64,000 nt of DNA, from the NCBI GenBank assembly GCA_020852555.1, contig JADZAQ010000074.1, positions 1 to 64,000 on the forward strand, written 5' to 3'. The notes below the pieces were generated by a model. It did no database searches. It was not told the DNA's origin and worked only from the letters and a program-made list of their open reading frames with translations. Of this stretch, positions 53,624 to 62,232 are shown one piece after another; position 1 is the first letter of the stretch, and each line of letters begins with the position of its first letter. Origin of the DNA: Burkholderiales bacterium. Its GTDB lineage: Bacteria; Pseudomonadota; Gammaproteobacteria; Burkholderiales; Casimicrobiaceae. The translations under genes and the position numbers were made by a program.

Positions 53624-54937
53624 ATGAAGTCCATGAAGTCGGCCCTGCTTGGCCTCACCATGCTCGGCGTCGCCGCCACCGCGGTTGCGCAGGGCCAGCA
53701 ATTCATCCCGCTCCTGTCGTACCGCGTCGGCCCCTACGCGGCGGGCGGCTCCGGCTATTTCGGCGGCGCCATCGACTACTTCAACCTCATCAACGCAACC
53801 GGCGGCATCAACGGCGTCAAGATCCTCTACGAGGAGTGCGAGACCGAGTACAACGCCTCGCGCGGCGTCGAGTGCTACGAGCGCCTGAAAACCAAGCACG
53901 GCGGCGCGTCGACGATCGATCCGCTGTCGACGGGGATCGCCTACGCGCTGCTCGATCGCGTCGCGCAGGACCAGATTCCGATGACCACCTTCGGTTACGG
54001 CAGCTCGAACGCCGCCGACGGCCGCGTCTTCAAGTGGGTGTTCCCGGTCGGCACGACGTACTGGAACCAGGCGGCGGCGATGATCGCCTACCTCGGCCAG
54101 AAGGAAGGCGGGCTCGACAAGCTCAAGGGCAAGAAGATCGTCCACCTCTACCACGATTCGGCCTTCGGCAAGGAGCCGATCCCGGTGCTCGAGGCGCTCG
54201 CGGCGAAGCACGGCTTCGAGCTCATCAAGCTCGCCGTCGCGCACCCCGGCAACACGCAGGAGTCGCAGTGGCTGCAGATCCGGCAGGCGAAGCCCGACTA
54301 TGTGATCCTGTGGGGCTGGGGCGTCATGAACCCGACGGCGCTCAAGGCCGCCGCCAAGGTCGGCTTCCCGCGCGACAAGGTGATCGGCGTGTGGTGGGCG
54401 GGCTCGGAAGAGGACGTGATTCCGGCAGGTGATGCGGCCAAGGGTTACATCACCGCGGCATTCACCGCGCCGGGCACGAGCTTCCCGGTGATGCAGGACA
54501 TCAAGAACAAGCTCTACGCCGCCGGCAAGGGCAATCTCGACGACACGTCGCGGCAGGGCTCGATCTATCACACTCGCGGCGTTTCCTACGGGGTCATCAT
54601 CGTCGAGGCGATTCGCAAGGCGCAGGAGAAGTACGGCAAGGGCAAGGTGATGACGCCCGAGCAGGTGCGCTGGGGCCTCGAGAACCTGAACCTCACCGAC
54701 GCCCGGATCAAGGAGCTCGGCGTCGGCGGCATGTTCCCGCCGATCAAGACCTCGTGCCTCGACCACGAGGGATCGGGCATGGTTCGCTTCCAGCAGTGGG
54801 ATGGCAAGAGCTTCAAGCAGCTCACGCCGTTCATGTCGGGTGACAAGGCGATGGTGCGCAAGATGGTGGACGAGAGCGCCGCCAAGTACGCCGCCGAGAA
54901 GAAGATCACCCCGCGCGATTGCAGCAAGGAGGGCTAG
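53624..54937 (+). CDS. livK: Liv-type ABC transporter periplasmic receptor
   Basis: A 437-aa periplasmic binding protein of the Leu/Ile/Val-receptor fold, with a signal peptide (MKSMKSALLGLTMLGVAATAVAQG) and the N-lobe opening YFGGAIDYFNLINATGGINGVKI. Its length and sequence resemble receptors for aromatic or other organic acids more than amino-acid ones; this is an impression. AAAGGAGG gives a very strong SD before ATG 53624, in line with the need for excess receptor. The track start 53606 is upstream of that SD. Confidence 0.88.
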   Translation: MKSMKSALLGLTMLGVAATAVAQGQQFIPLLSYRVGPYAAGGSGYFGGAIDYFNLINATGGINGVKILYEECETEYNASRGVECYERLKTKHGGASTIDPLSTGIAYALLDRVAQDQIPMTTFGYGSSNAADGRVFKWVFPVGTTYWNQAAAMIAYLGQKEGGLDKLKGKKIVHLYHDSAFGKEPIPVLEALAAKHGFELIKLAVAHPGNTQESQWLQIRQAKPDYVILWGWGVMNPTALKAAAKVGFPRDKVIGVWWAGSEEDVIPAGDAAKGYITAAFTAPGTSFPVMQDIKNKLYAAGKGNLDDTSRQGSIYHTRGVSYGVIIVEAIRKAQEKYGKGKVMTPEQVRWGLENLNLTDARIKELGVGGMFPPIKTSCLDHEGSGMVRFQQWDGKSFKQLTPFMSGDKAMVRKMVDESAAKYAAEKKITPRDCSKEG

Positions 54938-54965
54938 CGCGCTCCGGCTGTCCGCCACCGGCATT

Positions 54966-55006
54966 CGGCAACGGTGTACCGCGATGCCGCGGGACGCCCG
55001 TTGCCG
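54966..55006 (+). other. intercistronic hairpin between livK and livF
   Basis: CGGCAACGG and CCGTTGCCG form a perfect 9-bp stem around a 23-base loop that is itself GC-rich, about 30 bases after the livK stop. Such elements downstream of receptor genes often protect the upstream message or reduce read-through. No T-tract follows. Confidence 0.4.
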
Positions 55007-55094
55007 GTGCCGGCCGGCGATGGCCAGCATCGCAGTGAAGCCGCGCCCGGCCACGATCGCCGCCGCGGACCGCTGACCGTCGAAAGCCGAAAGC

Positions 55095-55919
55095 ATGCAA
55101 ACCACCGCCACCGATGCTCCGAAATACCTCTCGGTGAACAACATCGAGGTGATCTACGATCACGTGATCCTGGTGCTGAAGGGGGTCTCGCTCGAGGTGC
55201 CCGAGGGCCGCATCGTCGCGCTCCTGGGCGCCAACGGCGCGGGCAAGAGCACGACGCTGAAGGCGATCAGCAACCTCCTCGCCGCCGAGCGGGGGGATGT
55301 CACCAAGGGCACCATCGAATTCAAGGGTGCGCGGGTGGACAAGCTCACCACCAACGACCTCGTGCGCATGGGCGTGTGCCAGGTGATGGAGGGCCGGCAC
55401 TGCTTCGCGCACCTGACCGTCGAGGAGAACCTCCTCACCGGCGCCTTCACGCGTCGCGAATCGCGTGCCGCGACCGCGCAGGCGCTGGAGCGCGTCTACC
55501 ATTATTTTCCGCGCCTGAAGACCCGGCGCTCGAGCCTCGCCGGATATACCTCCGGCGGCGAGCAGCAGATGACCGCGGTCGGGCGCGCGCTCATGGCGCG
55601 ACCGACGATGATTCTCCTCGACGAGCCGTCGATGGGGCTCGCGCCGCAGATCGTCGAGGAGATCTTCGAGATCGTGCGTGATCTCAACGGCAAGGAGCGG
55701 GTGTCGTTCCTGCTCGCCGAGCAGAACACGATGATCGCGCTGCGCTACGCCGACTATGGCTACATTCTCGAGAACGGCCGCGTCGTGATGGACGGCGAGG
55801 CGAAGGCGCTCGGCAGCAACGAGGATGTGAAGGAGTTCTACCTCGGATTGTCGTCGGCGGGGCGGCGGTCCTTCCGCGACGTGAAGCACTACCGGCGGCG
55901 CAAGCGGTGGCTGTCGTGA
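55095..55919 (+). CDS. livF: Liv-type ABC transporter ATP-binding protein (LivF-like)
   Basis: 274 aa. Walker A GANGAGKST is near residue 45, the signature YTSGGEQQMTAVGRAL near 153, Walker B MILLDEPSMGLAP, then LLAEQNTMIALRYADYGYILENG. A basic C-terminal tail (RRSFRDVKHYRRRKRW) extends past the usual end. It is the fifth transporter component, completing the set, and overlaps the next ligase gene by GTGA. Confidence 0.91.
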   Translation: MQTTATDAPKYLSVNNIEVIYDHVILVLKGVSLEVPEGRIVALLGANGAGKSTTLKAISNLLAAERGDVTKGTIEFKGARVDKLTTNDLVRMGVCQVMEGRHCFAHLTVEENLLTGAFTRRESRAATAQALERVYHYFPRLKTRRSSLAGYTSGGEQQMTAVGRALMARPTMILLDEPSMGLAPQIVEEIFEIVRDLNGKERVSFLLAEQNTMIALRYADYGYILENGRVVMDGEAKALGSNEDVKEFYLGLSSAGRRSFRDVKHYRRRKRWLS

Positions 55920-57157
55920 CGGGCGAAACCTTCGATGCGCTGGAAACACGCGATCCGGAAGCGCGTGACCGCGAGCAGTTCGCGCAGTTGCGCCGACAGG
56001 TTGCCCACGCCAAGGCACACGCCCCGGCGTTTTCCCATGCGCTCGCCGCGGTCGACCCGGCCGCGCTCACTTCCCGGGCGGTGCTGGCGAGCCTGCCGGT
56101 GACGCGCAAGTCCGATCTTCTCGAACTGCAGAAGGCGGCACGGCCGTTTGGCGGTCTCGCCGCCACCCGTTGGGGCGCGGCGCGCCGCGTGTTCCAGAGC
56201 CCCGGGCCGATCTACGAACCCGAGGGTGCGCAGCCCGACTACTGGCGGCTCGCCCGCGCGCTGCACGCCGCCGGCTTTCGCGCTGGCGAACTCATTCACA
56301 ACTGCTTCGCCTACCATCTGACGCCGGCAGGGTCGATGCTGGAGACCGCCGGACACGCGCTCGGCTGCACCGTATTTCCCGGCGGCACCGGCCAGACCGA
56401 ATTGCAGGTCCAGGCGATCGCCGACCTCGGCGCGCACGGTTACGCGGGCACGCCGTCGTTCTTGAAGATCATCCTGGAGAAGGCCGACGAACTGGGTGTG
56501 GCGCTACCTACGCTCGAGCGGGCGATCGTCTCGGGCGAAGCGTTTCTCCCCAGCCAGCGCGAGTTCTTCGCCGCCCGCGGCGTCAGCGGCTACCAGGCGT
56601 ACGCCACCGCCGATCTGGGTCTCATCGCCTACGAGACGGGCGCGCGCGAGGGGCTCGTCGTCGACGAGGGGGTGATCGTCGAGATCGTGCGTCCCGGCAC
56701 CGGCGATCCGGTGGCGGCGGGCGAGGTGGGTGAAGTCGTGGTCACCACCCTCATCACCGCCGACTATCCGCTGATTCGCTTTGGCACCGGCGACCTGTCC
56801 GCCTTCCTGCCCGGGACGTCGCCGTGCGGGCGCACCAACGTGCGCATCAAGGGCTGGCTCGGCCGCGCCGATCAGACGACCAAGGTGAAGGGCATGTTCG
56901 TGCATCCGGCGCAGGTGGCGGCGATCGTCAAGCGCCATCCGGAGATCGTCAAGGCGCGGCTCGTCGTCGACAATGCCGAAGGCGCCGACCGCATGACGCT
57001 CGTGGTCGAGGTGCCGGGCAATGCGTCGTCGTACGCCGAGGCGATCGTCGCCTCGATCCGCGAGGTGACGAAGCTGCGCGGCGAGATCGCCTTCCGCCTC
57101 CCGGGCGAGCTGCCCAACGACGGCAAGGTCATCGAAGACGCGCGCAAGTACAGCTGA
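55916..57157 (+). CDS. phenylacetate-CoA ligase-like (PaaK-type) AMP-dependent ligase
   Basis: A 413-aa adenylate-forming enzyme of the PaaK group: VTRKSDLLELQKAARPFGG, then GTPSFLKIILEKADELGV, YATADLGLIAYET (acid-site region), TLITADYPLIRFGTGDLS and the C-terminal GRADQTTKVKGMFVHPAQV. It activates an aryl or other carboxylic acid to CoA. GTG 55916 is chosen because it overlaps the livF stop (GTGA); GTG 55907 is possible. Two different CoA ligases therefore flank one importer. Confidence 0.87.
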   Translation: MTGETFDALETRDPEARDREQFAQLRRQVAHAKAHAPAFSHALAAVDPAALTSRAVLASLPVTRKSDLLELQKAARPFGGLAATRWGAARRVFQSPGPIYEPEGAQPDYWRLARALHAAGFRAGELIHNCFAYHLTPAGSMLETAGHALGCTVFPGGTGQTELQVQAIADLGAHGYAGTPSFLKIILEKADELGVALPTLERAIVSGEAFLPSQREFFAARGVSGYQAYATADLGLIAYETGAREGLVVDEGVIVEIVRPGTGDPVAAGEVGEVVVTTLITADYPLIRFGTGDLSAFLPGTSPCGRTNVRIKGWLGRADQTTKVKGMFVHPAQVAAIVKRHPEIVKARLVVDNAEGADRMTLVVEVPGNASSYAEAIVASIREVTKLRGEIAFRLPGELPNDGKVIEDARKYS

Positions 57158-57169
57158 GGTAAAGGCGTT

Positions 57170-57229
57170 CACAAAGAGACGCCGAGACGCCGAGAGAAGC
57201 CCGTTTGGTCTCGGCGCCTCTGCGTCTCC
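57170..57229. repeat. 60-bp hairpin repeat, copy 1
   Basis: Identical over 60 bases to copy 2 at 57282-57341. Its two 20-base arms (57176-57195 starting GAGACGCCGAGACG; 57209-57228 ending TCTGCGTCTC) pair at 18 of 20 positions around a 13-base loop. It lies between the convergent PaaK-like and dehydrogenase genes and could act as a bidirectional transcription stop. Confidence 0.85.
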
Positions 57230-57281
57230 CGTTCAAGGGTAGTGACGCCAGATGTCAGCGAGTCCCTGAGGGAGAAGCGAC

Positions 57282-57341
57282 CACAAAGAGACGCCGAGAC
57301 GCCGAGAGAAGCCCGTTTGGTCTCGGCGCCTCTGCGTCTCC
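57282..57341. repeat. 60-bp hairpin repeat, copy 2
   Basis: Perfect duplicate of the element 112 bases upstream. Similarity continues weakly for about 11 more bases (CAAGGGT in both). The 52-base segment between copies is unrelated to either. Together they fill most of the 228-base convergent gap. Confidence 0.85.
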
Positions 57342-57385
57342 TGTGCAAGGGTCTCGACGTCTGCGAGCGGCAGAAGTCGGCGAGG

Positions 57386-58867
57386 TCAGATCCCGCCGAA
57401 GCAGATGTACTTGACCTCGACGAATTCGTCGATGCCGTACTTGCTGCCCTCGCGCCCCAGCCCCGACTGCTTGACGCCGCCGAACGGCGCCACCTGCGTC
57501 GTGATGAGTCCCGTGTTGACGCCGACCATCCCGCTCTCCAGCGCCTCGGCGGCGCGCCAGCAGCGGCCGAGGTCGCGGCTGTAGAAGTACGCGGCGAGCC
57601 CGAACTCGGTGTCGTTGGCGAGGCGGATCGCCTCGGCGTCGTCGTGGAAGCGGATGAGCGGCGCTACCGGGCCGAAGGTCTCCTCGGCGAAGATCTTCAT
57701 CTCGTGCGTGACACCGGTGAGGATGGTCGGCTCGTAGAAGTTACCGCCGAGTTCGCTGCGCTTGCCACCCAGCGCGACGGCGGCGCCGCGCGACTTCGCG
57801 TCGGCGACGTGGTCCTCGACCTTGGCGAGCGCCTGCGCGTTGATGAGCGGGCCTTGCGTCACGCCGGCGCGGGTGCCTTCGCCGACCACGAATTCGCGCA
57901 CCTTCGCCGCGAGTTTCTTCGCGAACGCGTCGTAGACCTTGTCCTGCACGAAGATACGGTTGGCGCACACGCAGGTTTGCCCCGCGTTGCGGAACTTGGA
58001 GATGATCGCCCCCTCGACGGCGGCGTCGAGATCGGCATCGTCGAAGACGATGAACGGCGCGTTGCCCCCCAATTCGAGCGAGAGCTTCTTGATCGTCGGC
58101 GCCACCTGCTGCATGAGGAGCCGCCCGACCGCGGTCGACCCGGTGAACGAGAGCTTGCGCACGGTGGGATTGGCGCACATCTCGCGGCCAATCGCCGGGG
58201 CGTCGCCGACGACGACGTTGAAAACACCGGGCGGGAAGCCGGCACGGACGGCGAGTTCGGCGAGCGCCAGCGCGGAGTACGGGGTCGCCTCCGCCGGCTT
58301 GATGACGACCGTGCAGCCGGCGGCGAGCGCCGGTGCGACCTTGCGGGTGATCATCGACGACGGGAAGTTCCACGGCGTGATCGCCGCGCAGACGCCCACG
58401 GGCTGCTTCACCACGACGAGCCGCCGGTCGTTGCCGACGGTGGGGATCACGTCGCCGTAGATGCGCTTGCCTTCCTCGGCGAACCACTCGACGTACGCGG
58501 CGCCGATGGCGATCTCGCCGCGCGCCTCGGCGAGCGGCTTGCCTTGCTCGGTGGTGAGGATGAGGGCGAGGTCCGCCTGGTGCGCGAGCATGAGGTCGAA
58601 CCACTTGCGCAGGATCGCGCTGCGCTCGCCCGCCGTGCGATCGCGCCACTTGGGCCAGGCGCGGTCCGCGGCCTCGATCGCACGCTGCGTTTCCTTGGCG
58701 CCGCAGTTGGGGACGATGCCGATGCGCTGTCCGGTCGCGGGATTGACGACGTCGTGCGTGCGGCCGTCGTCGGCGTCGATCCACGCGCCGTCGACGTAGC
58801 ATTGCGAGCGCAGCAGCGCGGAATCGGTGAGCGCGGGAATCGCGCGCTCGAAGGTGTCGGGTGCCAT
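57386..58867 (-). CDS. gabD: NAD(P)-dependent aldehyde dehydrogenase, succinate-semialdehyde type
   Basis: A 493-aa aldehyde dehydrogenase. The cofactor region ITPWNFPSSMITRKVAPALAAG, the general-base glutamate in LELGGNAPF and the catalytic cysteine in GQTCVCANRI are all present, ending GLGREGSKYGIDEF. The GQTCVCANR and TPYSALALAELA patterns place it with succinate-semialdehyde dehydrogenases (GabD); glutarate semialdehyde is another option. It is not the MmsA/IolA type that would finish inositol breakdown. A TAAAAT -10 lies about 50 bases upstream, and AAAGG precedes the start. Confidence 0.88.
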   Translation of the reverse strand: MAPDTFERAIPALTDSALLRSQCYVDGAWIDADDGRTHDVVNPATGQRIGIVPNCGAKETQRAIEAADRAWPKWRDRTAGERSAILRKWFDLMLAHQADLALILTTEQGKPLAEARGEIAIGAAYVEWFAEEGKRIYGDVIPTVGNDRRLVVVKQPVGVCAAITPWNFPSSMITRKVAPALAAGCTVVIKPAEATPYSALALAELAVRAGFPPGVFNVVVGDAPAIGREMCANPTVRKLSFTGSTAVGRLLMQQVAPTIKKLSLELGGNAPFIVFDDADLDAAVEGAIISKFRNAGQTCVCANRIFVQDKVYDAFAKKLAAKVREFVVGEGTRAGVTQGPLINAQALAKVEDHVADAKSRGAAVALGGKRSELGGNFYEPTILTGVTHEMKIFAEETFGPVAPLIRFHDDAEAIRLANDTEFGLAAYFYSRDLGRCWRAAEALESGMVGVNTGLITTQVAPFGGVKQSGLGREGSKYGIDEFVEVKYICFGGI

Positions 58868-58912
58868 GATGTGCGCCTTTCTCGAATGGCGGATATCGCG
58901 AGGTGAACGGTC

Positions 58913-58968
58913 ATTTTACGCCGCGTGCGCCGCGCATCGCCGCACGCGGCAGGCGCCGGTCCTACAAT
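58913..58968. promoter_or_regulatory. divergent -10 elements of gabD and the rhodanese gene
   Basis: On the minus strand TAAAAT (58918 to 58913) serves gabD. On the plus strand TACAAT (58963-58968) serves the rhodanese gene, whose GAGGAGGA SD follows. Neither has a convincing -35 hexamer, which may reflect activator-dependent or weak promoters. Confidence 0.4.
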
Positions 58969-58988
58969 CACGGCGAGGAGGATTCGCC

Positions 58989-59438
58989 ATGGCCATCGAT
59001 ACCGTTGCCGTCTTCGCCGCGGCCGCCGCGCGCGGCAAGGAGAAGAACGTTCCATTCGCGGGTTTGCTCACGCCGGCGGAAGCTTGGCTACTCTACGAGG
59101 CCGGCGCCATCCGCATCGTCGACACCCGCACCCGTGCCGAACGCGATCTCATCGGCTACGTGCCGGGAAGCATCCCCATCGAGTGGTACGACTATCCTGG
59201 CAAGGTGCGTAACGGTAGTTTCATGGACGAGCTGCGCGAGGCGGCGGAGCCGACGGACCGCGTCGCTTTCCTGTGCCGCAGCGGTGTGCGCTCGGCGCAC
59301 GCGGCGACCCTCGCCACCGAGAACGGCTACGGGAGCGCCTACAATATCCTCGAAGGTTTCGAGGGTGACAAGAACGACAAGGCGCAGCGGCGCGTGAACG
59401 GCTGGCAGATGGCGGGCCTGCCGTGGCGGCAGGACTGA
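58989..59438 (+). CDS. rhodanese-like sulfurtransferase
   Basis: A 149-aa single rhodanese domain: AIRIVDTRTRAERDLIGYVPGSIPIEW near residue 40 and the active-site loop CRSGVRSAHAA with Cys at about residue 96. The C-terminal NILEGFEGDKNDKAQRRVNGWQMAGLPW is typical of small proteobacterial rhodaneses. It probably carries a persulfide sulfur in the cytoplasm; the acceptor is unknown. The strong GAGGAGGA and family N-terminus decide the start at 58989 over the track's 58827. Confidence 0.88.
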   Translation: MAIDTVAVFAAAAARGKEKNVPFAGLLTPAEAWLLYEAGAIRIVDTRTRAERDLIGYVPGSIPIEWYDYPGKVRNGSFMDELREAAEPTDRVAFLCRSGVRSAHAATLATENGYGSAYNILEGFEGDKNDKAQRRVNGWQMAGLPWRQD

Positions 59439-59533
59439 TTGCCGTTGGCACTTCGCGACACCGCAACGATGCGTCCGGAAACGCGACCGATCGCCAGAGG
59501 GACCCGACAGGAAACCACTCAGGAGAGCCACCG

Positions 59534-60796
59534 ATGACGACCGATCCGACTCCGCAATCCGCACCGGCCCGCGACACGCTGGAGCGCGGCCACACGCGCG
59601 TCGCCGGTTTTGCCAACGCCGAGATGGACTTCCAGCTGATTCGGCAACTCGGGGCCGCGCGCTATGGCGGCGCCTCGATCGGCGAATGCCTGGCGCTGGT
59701 GCGGCAGATCGACGACGGCGTGCCGGCGAGTTGGGTGGCCGCGTTTGCCGCCTCGGCCGCGCGCCAGGAGGCCGACGCTGCAGCACGCGCCGCGCGATCG
59801 CATGCGATCAGCGCCCGCGACCAGTACCTTGTCGCCTGCAACAGCTACCGCGCCGCCGAGTACTACAGCGGAGTCGTCGATCCGCAGCACATCGAATTCG
59901 GGCGGAAGAGCCGCGAGTGCTTTCTCGCCGCGATGCGGTTGCAGGACGACCCCTTCGAGGTGGTGAGCTTGCCCTTCGGTGCGACGCCGCTCCCGGCGTA
60001 CTTCCTGCGGCCGGCCCAGGCACCCGCGGGGTCGGGCAAGACGCTGCTGATCGCGAGCGGCTACGACGGCACGCTGGAAGAGACCTATCTCGCGTATGGC
60101 CGTGCGGCGCTGGAGCGCGGTTACCGGTTGCTGCTCTTTGCCGGGCCAGGGCAGATGGATACGATCCGCTTCCATCCAGGGCTGCCGTTCATCCCCGACT
60201 ACGAGCGCGTGACGGCGGCGGCACTCGACCACCTGCTGGCGCGTCCGGAGGTCGATGCACGGCGCGTGGCGCTCATGGGCATCAGCTTCGGCGGCTACTT
60301 CGTCACGCGCAGCGCGGTGTACGACGCCCGGATTCGCGCGCTGATCGCCAACTCGCCGATCACCGACCTGCACGCCTACATGGCGTCATTCGCCGGCTTC
60401 GATCCGGCGGCCATGCCCGATGCGAACGACATCCGGCTGGAGGATATCGGCGGGCTTCCCGCCGATCAGGTGCCGGCGCAGACGCGCGAGGCGATGCGCA
60501 ACCTGATCCTGCGCTTCGGGTGCAAGAGCTTCAAGGAGGCCTACCTGCGGCTACGCGAATTCCGCGTCGACGAGCACGAGCTGGCGCGTATCCGGTGTCC
60601 GGCACTGGGCCTCGTCGGGTCGGGCGAGGGCGCGCAACCGATCGCGCAGTTCGAGACGTTCGTGCGCCGGATACCCGGCGCTGCCGGCCACGTCTTCACG
60701 GCGGAGGAGGGCGCCGACGGCCACTGCCAGGCGGGCAACCTCGCCCATTCGGCCGCGGTGTCGCTCGACTGGCTCGACGAGGTGTTCGCGACGTAG
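59534..60796 (+). CDS. alpha/beta hydrolase (FrsA/dihydroxypseudooxynicotine-hydrolase-like)
   Basis: A 420-aa protein with a helical N-terminal region of about 150 residues (SARDQYLVACNSYRAAEYY), then an alpha/beta hydrolase core. The oxyanion region LLIASGYDGTLEE, nucleophile elbow GISFGG near residue 250 and a late histidine in GADGHCQAGN complete it. Such two-part proteins include C-C bond hydrolases and esterases; no substrate can be assigned. AGGAG lies about 9 bases before ATG 59534. Confidence 0.82.
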   Translation: MTTDPTPQSAPARDTLERGHTRVAGFANAEMDFQLIRQLGAARYGGASIGECLALVRQIDDGVPASWVAAFAASAARQEADAAARAARSHAISARDQYLVACNSYRAAEYYSGVVDPQHIEFGRKSRECFLAAMRLQDDPFEVVSLPFGATPLPAYFLRPAQAPAGSGKTLLIASGYDGTLEETYLAYGRAALERGYRLLLFAGPGQMDTIRFHPGLPFIPDYERVTAAALDHLLARPEVDARRVALMGISFGGYFVTRSAVYDARIRALIANSPITDLHAYMASFAGFDPAAMPDANDIRLEDIGGLPADQVPAQTREAMRNLILRFGCKSFKEAYLRLREFRVDEHELARIRCPALGLVGSGEGAQPIAQFETFVRRIPGAAGHVFTAEEGADGHCQAGNLAHSAAVSLDWLDEVFAT

Positions 60797-60817
60797 TCGT
60801 TCCCCGGCGCGCGGCGA

Positions 60818-61294
60818 CTAGCGCTGCCGCCCCGTCAGCTCGGCGAGCGTGCGCGAGACGAGGTCGTCACCGGCGGTGGGGAGGCTCCCTTGCGGGGTCA
60901 TGCGATTCACGACCTCGGGCAGCGCCTGCGCGATCTTGCTCGACATCTCTTCGTGCGACACGCCGAACTGCTGCGCAAGTTGCTGCAGGGCGCCGGAGCC
61001 GAAGATCTGCGCCAGCGCATCGGTGGGCAGCGCCTGGTTCTGGCCGGAACCCACCCACGACTGCGCGTGGGCGCCGTAGCCCGAGCGCTGCATTTGCTGC
61101 ACGAGCCCCGACAAGCCGCCGCCCTGTTGCAGCAGTTGCAAGACGGCACCGAGGAGGCCTGCGCCACCGGCGGCACCGATCCCCGGCAGTCCGGTGGGCA
61201 TGCCGCCGGTGCTTCCCTGCGACTCGGGCAGGTTCCCCGGCATGTGTCCTTGCCCTTGCAAGAACGTGTCCAGTAGTTGGTCGAGCATTCCCAT
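60818..61294 (-). CDS. YidB-family protein (DUF937)
   Basis: A 158-aa glycine/glutamine-rich protein: MGMLDQLLDTFLQGQG start, a flexible GIGAAGGAGLLGAVLQLLQQGGG segment, then the conserved GLVQQMQRSGYGAHAQSWVGSGQN and LAQQFGVSHEEMSSKIAQALPEVVNRMTP. The family is widespread in proteobacteria and of unknown function. It is downstream of mscS on the same strand, 36 bases away. Confidence 0.87.
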   Translation of the reverse strand: MGMLDQLLDTFLQGQGHMPGNLPESQGSTGGMPTGLPGIGAAGGAGLLGAVLQLLQQGGGLSGLVQQMQRSGYGAHAQSWVGSGQNQALPTDALAQIFGSGALQQLAQQFGVSHEEMSSKIAQALPEVVNRMTPQGSLPTAGDDLVSRTLAELTGRQR

Positions 61295-61330
61295 GATGCA
61301 CCTCGTCGATCGTGGATTGGAACGGTGGCG

Positions 61331-62137
61331 TCAGGCGATGCGCTGGCGGATGTGCGCTTCGGGTGCCGGGTAGCCGGCCGCGCCGAAGGTATCGCGGATC
61401 ACGCGGTTAGTTTCGAAATAGACCTGCCAGTAGTGGTCGGTGTGCACGTAGGGCCGCACGGCGAGCACCGGGCCACGCTCGTTGAAGGCGACGATCTCGA
61501 CGTCGGGTGCGGGATTCTCGATCACGTTGGCGATCGTCGGCAGCGCTTCCTTGAGGCGCCGCACGGCGTCCTGCACGTCGACCGAGTGATCGAGCTGCGC
61601 GGAAAGGTCCACGCGGCGATACGGATTGTGCGAGAAGTTCTTGATGGTGCCGTTCATGACCTTCGCATTGCCGACCATCGTATTGACGTTGTCGGGGGTG
61701 TCGATGGCGGTGGTGAAGAGGCCGATCGCGCGCACCGTCCCCTCGACCTCTCCCGCCAGCACGTAGTCGCCGACCTTGAACGGTCGCAGCATGAGGATGA
61801 AGGCGCCGGCGGCGAAATTCGACAGCAGACCGCCCCAGGCCGCGCCGATGGCGATGCCGAGCGCGGCGATCAACGCGGCGAACGACGTCGTCTGCACCCC
61901 GAAGTAGCCCAGGATGCCGATGACCAGCAGAACGTTGAGTGTGATGCTCAACGTATTGCCGACGTAGCGGATGATCGTCGTCTCGAGCTTCTGCCTCTCG
62001 AGCGCTTTGGTGAGCAGCGAAGTGACGATGCCGATCAGCCAGCGGCCGACGACGTAGAGGATGATCGCGCCGAGGATCTTGAGCGCGTAATCGATGACGA
62101 TCGGCCGGGCGGCGTCGTAGAGGCTGGCGAAGTCCAT
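61331..62137 (-). CDS. mscS: small-conductance mechanosensitive channel (MscS family)
   Basis: A 268-aa inner-membrane channel that opens on hypo-osmotic shock. It has about three membrane helices, the last being the glycine/alanine-rich pore helix (GIAIGAAWGGLLSNFAAGAFILML). The beta-domain (PFKVGDYVLAGEVEGTVRAIGLFTTAIDTPDN) and the alpha/beta vestibule follow. It is the short E. coli MscS-sized form. Confidence 0.92.
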   Translation of the reverse strand: MDFASLYDAARPIVIDYALKILGAIILYVVGRWLIGIVTSLLTKALERQKLETTIIRYVGNTLSITLNVLLVIGILGYFGVQTTSFAALIAALGIAIGAAWGGLLSNFAAGAFILMLRPFKVGDYVLAGEVEGTVRAIGLFTTAIDTPDNVNTMVGNAKVMNGTIKNFSHNPYRRVDLSAQLDHSVDVQDAVRRLKEALPTIANVIENPAPDVEIVAFNERGPVLAVRPYVHTDHYWQVYFETNRVIRDTFGAAGYPAPEAHIRQRIA

Positions 62138-62232
62138 GGAGGCGAATCCCTATGGGGTTTATCGGAGTGGAGCCGTGGGGACACGCGTATTGTGCCCCCG
62201 CCAACGGCGGGAGTGGCGCCTCTGCCGGCGCG

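Noticed and set aside
57170-57341. CRISPR array
   Set aside because: Only two long repeats, each strongly self-complementary, with one 52-base spacer and no cas genes; a palindromic intergenic element fits better.
57386-58867. Aldehyde dehydrogenase as IolA/MmsA completing the inositol pathway
   Set aside because: Its motifs (GQTCVCANR, TPYSALALAELA) are of the GabD type and it is 47 kb from the iol genes; iolA is not in the window.
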